This document shows positions 57,930 through 64,000 of a stretch of 64,000 nucleotides of DNA, in pieces. The stretch lies in NCBI GenBank assembly GCA_900550195.1, contig URRB01000005.1, forward strand, positions 81,969 through 145,968, read 5' to 3'. This stretch comes from an uncultured Collinsella sp. GTDB taxonomy: Bacteria; Actinomycetota; Coriobacteriia; Coriobacteriales; Coriobacteriaceae. The translations under genes and the position numbers were made by a program. How positions within the stretch are numbered: position 1 is the first letter of the stretch; each line of letters begins with the position of its first letter. A model generated the notes under the pieces. The model was not told the origin of the DNA. It was given only the letters and a program-made list of their open reading frames with translations, and did not search any database.

Positions 57930-58904
57930 CTAGCCCGTGTAGCGCTCGCGGTAGGTGTTGCGCTTGGGTGCGGAGCCGTGGCTGCCGTGGTGACGCGTGC
58001 GGCTGGCGGGCGTGTCTTGGGGCTTGCCGCCTTTGCACTTGGCGCTCGCCTGCTTGGGCGGGATGCCGCCGCTTTTGAGGATCTGCACCTCGCGGTCGGT
58101 GAGCTCGCGCCACGAGCCCTTGGCCACGCCCTCGAGCTCCAGGCCGGCAAAGTTGCAGCGATGCAGACGGATTACCGGATGGTGAATCTTGCTCAGCATG
58201 CGCTTGACCTGGTTCTTGCGGCCCTCGCGGATGATGACCTCCACGGCGGTGGTGCCGGGCTTGACGCCCTGGGGAGCTACGGCCTCGGCCTCGCGTGCGG
58301 TGATGACTCGGCAGATTGCCGGCTGGCAGAGGCCGTCGTCGAGCTCGATGCCGCGACGCAGCGGTTCCAAGTCGCGATCGGTCAGGCGGCCGTCTACCAG
58401 TGCCTGATAGGTCTTGTAGACGTGCTTGCTGGGGTGCAGCAGATCCTGCGAAAGGTCGCCGTCGGTGGTAAAGAGCAGAAGGCCCGTGGTGTCGCGGTCC
58501 AGGCGACCCACCGGGAAGAGCCCCGGAAAGCGGTCGCGCGGCACCAGGTCGGCCACACAAGGGCGCTCCTGCGGATCGCTCATGGTGGTGAGGTAGCCGG
58601 TCGGTTTGTAGAGCATCAGGTACACGGCGCCCTGGTTGAGCTTGACGGGCATGCCGTCGACCTCGATATGGTCGCGGTCGACATCGACCTTGGTGCCCAG
58701 TTCGGTCGCGACCTGGCCGTTGACGGTCACGCGACCGGCGGTCATCAGGTCCTCCGAGCCGCGGCGGCTCGCCACGCCCGCGCGCGCCAAAAAGCGCTGA
58801 AGACGCATGGTGTGCGGGTAGACGGGCTGGGCGCCGGCTGCGGGCGCTGCGGCGTCCGTGGCGCTTGCGGCGCGCGTCTCCCCTGCTTCGTTAGTCCTCG
58901 TCAT
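57930..58904 (-). CDS. rluB: Large-subunit rRNA pseudouridine synthase (RluB/RsuA type)
   Basis: 324 residues. An Ala/Thr-rich leader is followed by an S4 RNA-binding domain (MRLQRFLARAGVASRRGSED) and the catalytic domain with the nucleophile Asp in VGRLDRDTTGLLLFTTDG and KTYQALVDG. The C-terminal 45 residues are basic and Ser/Gly/Pro-rich. The ATG at 58904 lies inside the scpB end (14-bp overlap) after GGAGGA. Target uridine not determinable; RluB is the likeliest by synteny with scpAB. Confidence 0.92.
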   Translation of the reverse strand: MTRTNEAGETRAASATDAAAPAAGAQPVYPHTMRLQRFLARAGVASRRGSEDLMTAGRVTVNGQVATELGTKVDVDRDHIEVDGMPVKLNQGAVYLMLYKPTGYLTTMSDPQERPCVADLVPRDRFPGLFPVGRLDRDTTGLLLFTTDGDLSQDLLHPSKHVYKTYQALVDGRLTDRDLEPLRRGIELDDGLCQPAICRVITAREAEAVAPQGVKPGTTAVEVIIREGRKNQVKRMLSKIHHPVIRLHRCNFAGLELEGVAKGSWRELTDREVQILKSGGIPPKQASAKCKGGKPQDTPASRTRHHGSHGSAPKRNTYRERYTG

Positions 58905-59619
58905 GCATGTCCTCCGAGGTATCGTCGACAACCAGGGTATCCTCGTCCTCGACTGCCTCAACATCTTCAACATCGATATCGATCAGTTCGCGCTCTTCGT
59001 CCAGGTCCTCGGCCTGCTCCTCGAGCGTGGACTGAATGCTGCGGCCGCTCAGACGCTCGCGGATAAACTGTCGCGACTGCTCGTCGGGGGCAAACTGCTC
59101 CAGATCGGGCAGGTCGCGGGTGGAGCGCAGGCCGAACTTTTCCAAAAAGGCGTTGGTCGTGCCGTAGATGATTGCCTGACCGCGCTCGGGGTCGCGGCCG
59201 AGCTCGCGCACCAGACCCTTGTCCACGAGCGACGCGATGACGCCGTCGGAGTTGACGCCGCGGATGCCCTTAACAACCTCACGCGTGACGGGCTGGTGGT
59301 AGGCGATGACGGCCAGGGTCTCGAGAGCCGCCTGCGACAGCTTTTGCGTGTCCCAGCTCAGCACATAGGCCTCGACCACATCGTGGTAGGCGGGGTGTGT
59401 AAACAGACGCCAGCCGCCGGCGACCTCGCGCAGCTGAAAGCCGCGGTTGGCCTCCTCGTACTCAACCTTGAGCTCGGCCAAAAGCAACGCGCACTCGCCG
59501 GGGGCGATGTCGAGCGCGCTTGCCAGCGCAGACGCGCTCACGGGGTCGCTCGACACCAGCAGTAACGCCTCGAGGGCGCCTTTGAGGCTGTTTGCCTCCA
59601 GCGTGGAAAGGTTCGACAT
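58891..59619 (-). CDS. scpB: Segregation and condensation protein ScpB
   Basis: Winged-helix kleisin partner of SMC-ScpA. 242 residues with two winged-helix domains (EALLLVSSDPVSASALASAL; AYHQPVTREVVKGIRGVNSD) and a long acidic C-terminal tail rich in Glu/Asp (about 50 residues), longer than usual. Starts after TAGGAG, 11 bases from the scpA stop. Confidence 0.96.
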   Translation of the reverse strand: MSNLSTLEANSLKGALEALLLVSSDPVSASALASALDIAPGECALLLAELKVEYEEANRGFQLREVAGGWRLFTHPAYHDVVEAYVLSWDTQKLSQAALETLAVIAYHQPVTREVVKGIRGVNSDGVIASLVDKGLVRELGRDPERGQAIIYGTTNAFLEKFGLRSTRDLPDLEQFAPDEQSRQFIRERLSGRSIQSTLEEQAEDLDEERELIDIDVEDVEAVEDEDTLVVDDTSEDMHDED

Positions 59620-59630
59620 GGTTGCGGCTC

Positions 59631-60443
59631 CTATTCGGTGAGCCCGGGGCCCTCACCGGGCACGTATGCCTCGGCGCCCTCGACTCGGTTAATGCAGATG
59701 GTTCCAAAGATCTCGTCCTGGCTCAGCGTGAGCGAGCCGCGCTTGGCGAGTTCGAGCATGGCCAAGAAGGTGACGACGAGCTGCTCGGTGGTGGCGTCGC
59801 CGTCCAGCAGCTCGCGGAAGGTGCAGGTTTGGTGTGACATGGTAAAGCGGTCGACTGAGGCCACGGTCAGGTCGAGCGGTACGCGATGCGGCGCCACATG
59901 CTCGGCCTCCAGCAGGAAGGTCTGGCGCTTGCCGTCCAGGTCGGCACAGATGACGGCCAGGCCGCGCAGCGTGATGCCGGCCAGGTAGTCGGGCATGAGG
60001 CCCAAGAACTCGGGATCGGGGCCGGCCACACGCGGGTGCATGCGGCTCTCGGCCTGCATGCGAGCACCAAGGGCTGCCGCCGCGCCTTTAAACTGCTTGT
60101 AGGCAATCAGGCGCTGGATCAGGACCTCGCGCAAGGCGTCACCGTCGAGCGTGCTGAGCTCCTCGAGGTCTTCGTCGAACTCGTCATCGTCGTCATCGGC
60201 TTTGCGCGGGGCCTCCTGCGGCACCAGAGAGGCAGCCTTGATGTCCAAAAGGGTTGCCGCGACTAGCAAAAAGTCGCTCGCCACGTCCAGGTCCAGCGCC
60301 TCGATGCGCTCGGCCTCGGCAAGGTACTGCTCGGCCACCTCGCTGATAGAGATGGCGCCGATATCTACTTTTTGGCGGGTTACCAGCTGCAGCAGCAGGT
60401 CGAACGGTCCGCTGTAGACCTGCGTCGACACACGATACGACAT
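59631..60443 (-). CDS. scpA: Segregation and condensation protein ScpA
   Basis: Kleisin subunit bridging the SMC heads. 270 residues starting MSYRVSTQVYSGPFDLLLQL, with the typical ISEVAEQYL and ASDFLLVAATLLDIKAASLV segments; C-terminal winged helix (TFLAMLELAKRGSLTLSQDE). GGAGG before the ATG. A parS site lies about 3 kb upstream, fitting SMC loading near the origin. Confidence 0.96.
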   Translation of the reverse strand: MSYRVSTQVYSGPFDLLLQLVTRQKVDIGAISISEVAEQYLAEAERIEALDLDVASDFLLVAATLLDIKAASLVPQEAPRKADDDDDEFDEDLEELSTLDGDALREVLIQRLIAYKQFKGAAAALGARMQAESRMHPRVAGPDPEFLGLMPDYLAGITLRGLAVICADLDGKRQTFLLEAEHVAPHRVPLDLTVASVDRFTMSHQTCTFRELLDGDATTEQLVVTFLAMLELAKRGSLTLSQDEIFGTICINRVEGAEAYVPGEGPGLTE

Positions 60444-60527
60444 ATTCGACCTCCTTTGACGGCGCCTTCGCGGCGCGGTTTGGGTGCATGTTACGACCGC
60501 TTTGCAGGGTCGACCTGTAAGTTTACC

Positions 60528-61211
60528 TTAGATGCCGGCGATTGCGAAGTTGAGCAGCTGCTCAGCAAGCGGATACACGGTAACGTCGAAATAGCGGCCG
60601 ATTACATCGATGCCGGTCCACATAGGCAGCAGGTATAGAACCAGGATGAGTATGGGCATAGCGTATTGCTGCAGGCGGTAATAGTTGTTGAGCGCTTTGC
60701 CCTTGAGGAAGGGCACGATGATCGACGAGCCATCAAGCGGCGGAATCGGGATGAGGTTAAAGAACGCGAGCGACAAGTTGACCACGATAAACGTGGCGCC
60801 GAAGTTCATGATTTGTGACGCCAGGGCAAAGGACATGCTGGTGTAGAGGCTGCCATAGGCCAGGCGCATGAGGACCGCGGCAAGACACGCGAGCGCGATA
60901 TTCGATGCGGGGCCGGCTGCGCTCACCAGGACCTCGTCGCGCTTGGGGTGCTTGAGGTTGTTGAGGTAGACGGGCACAGGCTTGGCAAAGGCGAACACCG
61001 GGCCGCCGGCGGCAAGCATGAGCAGCGGCAGGATGATGGTGCCAAACGGGTCGATATGGTTGAGCGGGTTGAGCGAGACACGACCGCGTGATCGGGCTGT
61101 CTTGTCGCCGAGAGCCCAGGCTGCGGCGGCGTGCGCGCTCTCGTGGATAACGATGCCCAGGATGACGGCGACCGCGCTGGCGAGCAGGTTCATGAAGTAG
61201 CTGCTGGACAT
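60528..61211 (-). CDS. Site-2 protease family (M50) membrane metalloprotease
   Basis: 227 residues, about six helices. Zinc motif HESAH (His23, Glu24, His27) in the first helix and a second-motif Asp in LIPIPPLDGSSI. This short form without PDZ is common next to scpA. Substrate unknown; likely regulated intramembrane proteolysis. Confidence 0.92.
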   Translation of the reverse strand: MSSSYFMNLLASAVAVILGIVIHESAHAAAAWALGDKTARSRGRVSLNPLNHIDPFGTIILPLLMLAAGGPVFAFAKPVPVYLNNLKHPKRDEVLVSAAGPASNIALACLAAVLMRLAYGSLYTSMSFALASQIMNFGATFIVVNLSLAFFNLIPIPPLDGSSIIVPFLKGKALNNYYRLQQYAMPILILVLYLLPMWTGIDVIGRYFDVTVYPLAEQLLNFAIAGI

Positions 61212-61220
61212 GGCGCTCCC

Positions 61221-61517
61221 CTAGCGGATGCGGCGCGAGGCGCGCGTGAGCAGGTAGTCAATTACAAACAGGATCACAACGACGATGGCGTAATCTAAGC
61301 GGAACACGCCGCCAAACGGTGAGGTGATGACTCCGTAGCCGGCGATGGCGCTCGGCAGCGCGCGCGAAAGCTCAACGACAAAGCCCACGATCTGCAGCTT
61401 GGCGGTGAGGCCGCTAAAGCACAGAAGCACGGTCATCGCGCTCATAAAGATGCCGCAGATGCGACAAGTGATGGCGATGATGCTCATCGCCACGGCAGCG
61501 GCCTTACGAGAGTTCAC
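61221..61517 (-). CDS. Small membrane protein of unknown function
   Basis: 98 residues with two or three membrane helices (AVAMSIIAITCRICGIFMSA; LDYAIVVVILFVIDYLLTRA) and a basic end (RASRRIR). GTG at 61517 follows GAGGAGA and overlaps the ABC-F stop by 14 bases, so the two are translationally coupled. No family recognised. Confidence 0.7.
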   Translation of the reverse strand: MNSRKAAAVAMSIIAITCRICGIFMSAMTVLLCFSGLTAKLQIVGFVVELSRALPSAIAGYGVITSPFGGVFRLDYAIVVVILFVIDYLLTRASRRIR

Positions 61518-63564
61518 GCGCGGTCTCCTCTTCGATCTGGGTGGAAAGCTCCAGCCATTCGTCCTCGAGCTTGGGCAGCTCTTGCTTAAGGCCGTTATAT
61601 TCCCCCAGCGCGGCGTTGAACTTGTCCTGATCGGCATAAAGCTCTTCGCTGGCCATCAATTCCATAAGCTCGTCATAGCGGGCGCGCTTTTTGTCGAGCT
61701 CCGCCTCGATCTTCTTGAGCTGGTTGCGCACGCCCTTGAGCTTTTTGTTGAGCGCAGCGCGGGCCTGGGCCTCGGCGCGCTTTTGCTCCTTGGTCTTTTT
61801 GCCCTCGGCAGGCTTGGGGGCGGCGACGGGGGTGTCGGCCTGGGCGGCGCTGGCCTTGGCGGACTTGGTCGTGGCCGGCGCGCTCTCCGTGGACGCCTCG
61901 GCGGCGGCGCGGGCTGCGAGGTCCTCGCGCTTGTAGAGGTAGTAGTCGTAGTCGCCGTCGTAGACCGTGACTTGTCCGTCGCGGATGTCGATGACGCGGT
62001 TGGCCACGGCGCGCACCAGGTGCTCGTCGTGGCTGATCAGCACGATGGTGCCGGGGAAATTTTGCAGGGCGTTCTCGAGCATGTCCACCGAGTCGATGTC
62101 TAGGTGGTTGGTGGGCTCGTCCAGGCACAGGAGCGCCTCGGGGGCCACGAGCATCTTGGCCAGGGCCAGACGCGCTTTTTCGCCGCCGGAGAGGACGCGA
62201 ACCTGCTTCTCGATGGAATCGTTGTCGCTAAACAGGAAGGCGCCCAGTAGGCTGCGCTGCTGCGGCACGGTCCACTTGGGCGTGACGGTGTCAATCTCTT
62301 GCAGGACGGTATTGGACTCCGTCATGCCCTCGAGCGCGTGCTGGGCGTAATAGGCCACGCCCACGTTGGTGCCCAGGTCGCGGGTGCCGGTGGTGGGCGG
62401 CTCCAGTCCGGCGATGATCTTCATGAGCGTGGACTTGCCGGCGCCGTTGGGGCCGACGAGTGCCACGTGCTCGCCGCGGTAGAGCTTGAGGTCGATGTCG
62501 CTGTAGATGTGCTTTTCGCCGTAGGACTTGGAGACGCCCTCGAGCCCCACGACCATGTCGCCGGAGCGCGGCGGATCGGGGAACTTAAAGTCGATGTGCT
62601 TGTGGCCCTCGGGCAGGATGACGAGCTCCTTTTTGATCTGCTCGATCTTGCGGATGCGTTCCTGGGCCTGGGCGGCCTTGGTGGGCTTGTAGCGGAACTT
62701 GTCGACAAAGACCTGCATATGGGCGATGTCGCGCTCCTGGGCGGCACGCTTGGCGCGCATCTGCTCCAGGTTGTCCTCGCGCTGTTTGAGGTAGCTGCTG
62801 TAGTTGCCGGTGTAGGTGGTCACGCGACGGTTCTCGAGCGCGGCGACGTGGTCGACGCAAGCGTCCATGAAGGCGCGGTCGTGGCTGACGATGAGGACGG
62901 CGCCGTCGTAGTTGGCGATAAAGCCGCGCAGCCACTGGACGCTCTCGAGGTCCAAGTGGTTGGTGGGCTCGTCCAGCAGCAGCAGGTCGGGGTGGCGCAG
63001 GAAGAGCTTGGCGAGCGCGATGCGCATCTGCCAGCCGCCCGAGAACTCGGAGCATGGGCGCTCAAAGTCGGTGACCTTAAAGCCCAGGCCGGAAAGGATT
63101 TTGCGGGCGTTGCTCTCGAGCTCGTAGCCGCCCAGGTGCTCAAAGCGGTCCTGGACCTGGCCGTACTCGTTAAGGAGTGCGTCGACGTCCTTGCCCTGCT
63201 CGGAGAGCTCGGTGATCTGGGCCTGCAGCTCGTTAGCGCGCTCGCCCATGCGGCGGATTTCCTTGGCGGCGGCCATGACCTCGGCAAGGATGGTGGTGTC
63301 CTTGTGCTCCAGATTAGTTTCCTGCTCTAGGTAGCCCACCTGGCAGTCCTTTGCGTACTGGACCTGGCCGGAGTCGGGACTGTCGATGCCCATGATGATT
63401 TTGAGCATGGTGGTTTTGCCGGCGCCGTTGTGGCCGACGAATCCGAAGATGTCGCCCGGCATGACGTCGAGCGTCACATCGTCCACCGCCCGCTTCGCGC
63501 CGAACGCCTTCACCACATGGTTGACCGAAAGCACCGGAGCGGCCTTCTTCTGTTCTGCCGTCAT
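61504..63564 (-). CDS. ABC-F family ATPase (Uup/YheS-like translation factor)
   Basis: 686 residues, two ABC cassettes in one chain and no membrane domain. Walker A: GHNGAGKTTM and GPNGAGKSTL; signatures FSGGWQMRIALAKLF and LSGGEKARLALAKML; Walker B LLLLDEPTNHLD and LLCLDEPTNHLD. An Ala/Lys/Ser-rich linker and a C-terminal coiled coil follow. ABC-F proteins act on ribosomes (translation factors or antibiotic protection); this looks like a housekeeping type. AAGGAA precedes the ATG. Confidence 0.93.
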   Translation of the reverse strand: MTAEQKKAAPVLSVNHVVKAFGAKRAVDDVTLDVMPGDIFGFVGHNGAGKTTMLKIIMGIDSPDSGQVQYAKDCQVGYLEQETNLEHKDTTILAEVMAAAKEIRRMGERANELQAQITELSEQGKDVDALLNEYGQVQDRFEHLGGYELESNARKILSGLGFKVTDFERPCSEFSGGWQMRIALAKLFLRHPDLLLLDEPTNHLDLESVQWLRGFIANYDGAVLIVSHDRAFMDACVDHVAALENRRVTTYTGNYSSYLKQREDNLEQMRAKRAAQERDIAHMQVFVDKFRYKPTKAAQAQERIRKIEQIKKELVILPEGHKHIDFKFPDPPRSGDMVVGLEGVSKSYGEKHIYSDIDLKLYRGEHVALVGPNGAGKSTLMKIIAGLEPPTTGTRDLGTNVGVAYYAQHALEGMTESNTVLQEIDTVTPKWTVPQQRSLLGAFLFSDNDSIEKQVRVLSGGEKARLALAKMLVAPEALLCLDEPTNHLDIDSVDMLENALQNFPGTIVLISHDEHLVRAVANRVIDIRDGQVTVYDGDYDYYLYKREDLAARAAAEASTESAPATTKSAKASAAQADTPVAAPKPAEGKKTKEQKRAEAQARAALNKKLKGVRNQLKKIEAELDKKRARYDELMELMASEELYADQDKFNAALGEYNGLKQELPKLEDEWLELSTQIEEETARELS

Positions 63565-63602
63565 GCGCGTTTCCTTCCCTATCCGTGATCCGTTCGCGGC
63601 TG

Positions 63603-63643
63603 TTGACCTTCCCGCGGTTGTTTGTTATATTTATGCTATAACA
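63603..63643 (+). promoter_or_regulatory. Divergent promoter region with TGTTATA palindrome
   Basis: TTGACC (63603-63608), 17 bases, TATATT (63626-63631) forms a plus-strand promoter for the CPBP gene. TGTTATA-N7-TATAACA (63623-63643) overlaps it and could serve both strands. Confidence 0.55.
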
Positions 63644-63707
63644 GATGGAACAAAGATGCAAGAGCCGTTTGCCGGAAAGCAGCGAGGCGAACGAATCTGC
63701 GAGTCGA

Positions 63708-63723
63708 TGTTTCACGTGAAACA
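63708..63723. other. parS centromere-like site
   Basis: TGTTTCACGTGAAACA, a perfect 16-bp match to the bacterial ParB-binding parS consensus, in a non-coding interval. Confidence 0.85.
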
Positions 63724-63759
63724 TTCGTTCGTTGCATCAGTCGAAGAAAGGGAGTCGCC

Positions 63760-64000
63760 ATGAAGCGAATCGTTGTCTTCCTAGCAGTCACGTTCGGGTT
63801 GACGTGGGCGTACGAGTTCGGGGTGGTCTACCCCGTCTCGACCGGGGCCTTGACGGACATACCGCCCATCGCTGCGCAGCTCGTCACGGGGGCAGCCATG
63901 TTCTTCCCCGCCATCGGCGTGCTCATCACGCGCCTCGTCACACGCGAAGGCTTCCGCCATATTCTTCAAATCCAAGGCATAGAAACGAGTCTGCGTTTCC
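63760..64000 (+). CDS. CPBP-family intramembrane metalloprotease, N-terminal part
   Basis: 80 codons visible before the right edge: MKRIVVFLAVTFGLTWAYEF, a second helix (QLVTGAAMFFPAIGVLITRL) and the start of a polar loop. N-terminal pattern fits CPBP/Abi membrane proteases, but the Glu-Glu/His motifs lie outside the window, so the call is tentative. AAAGGGAG precedes the ATG. Confidence 0.6.
   Translation, partial: MKRIVVFLAVTFGLTWAYEFGVVYPVSTGALTDIPPIAAQLVTGAAMFFPAIGVLITRLVTREGFRHILQIQGIETSLRF

Overview
The window is high-GC chromosomal DNA whose gene content and gene order fit an anaerobic gut actinobacterium of the Coriobacteriia, most likely Collinsella or a close relative. This is inferred from the proteins (HspR-type dnaK operon, NiaR-controlled nad operon, zinc-finger-less DnaJ, mannose-family PTS with DUF956, abundant ferredoxin-type proteins) and from several families of intergenic palindromic repeats. 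No rRNA is present, so the assignment is by recognition only.

Layout. 1-840: a LytTR response regulator and the first codons of its membrane sensor kinase. 1047-4999: nadA-nadB-nadC-niaR for de novo NAD synthesis, with a large inverted-repeat operator at the promoter. 5097-5361: terminator and a 2x[4Fe-4S] ferredoxin. 5583-10430: a triple palindromic array, then the dnaK-grpE-dnaJ-hspR heat-shock operon. 10772-13072: a YbhJ-like aconitase-family hydratase. 13169-14604: repeats and one small membrane-anchored protein. 14664-17407: clpB behind the same promoter motif as dnaK. 17538-22955: a small proline-rich protein, an AAA/DUF4143 ATPase, a large membrane-anchored acidic protein, a multipass membrane protein and a TetR repressor. 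23146-26546: a 925-residue iron-sulfur flavoprotein oxidoreductase and HypA. 26884-30166: mannose-type PTS (EIIAB, EIIC, EIID, DUF956).

From the tRNA-Arg at 30292 to the tRNA-Pro at 46365 the window is accessory DNA. It holds an XRE regulator, a frameshifted LPxTG-like CAP-domain adhesin, a zinc-finger-like lipoprotein, a mobilization module (oriT-like hairpins, MobC, relaxase), a tiny membrane peptide with a sequestered ribosome-binding site, nested IS30-like and IS21-like remnants, a broken gene, and a DUF1648 membrane protein. It ends with three tandem class III/Flp-type prepilin cassettes whose C-terminal domains differ (BspA-like repeats or DUF6273-like).

The most interesting feature is this prepilin locus. 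Each cassette begins with two overlapping out-of-phase start codons (ATGCATG) followed by a poly-G run of 9, 6 or 7. The intact cassettes use different start codons, each matching its G-run length. This looks like a slippage-controlled on/off switch for displayed pilin-fused domains. The middle cassette carries three inactivating lesions and may be a silent donor.

46446-63564 is a conserved housekeeping block on the minus strand: coaBC, zinc-ribbon coiled coil, Nif3-like, cysteine desulfurase, rpe, gpsA, plsY, der, DUF512 radical-SAM-like, ispH, plsC, cmk, rluB, scpB, scpA, M50 protease, a small membrane protein and an ABC-F ATPase. It covers isoprenoid and phospholipid synthesis, cofactor synthesis, ribosome biogenesis and chromosome condensation. 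A perfect 16-bp parS match lies at 63708-63723, so the window end is probably within the origin-proximal domain. A truncated CPBP-family membrane protein runs off the right edge.
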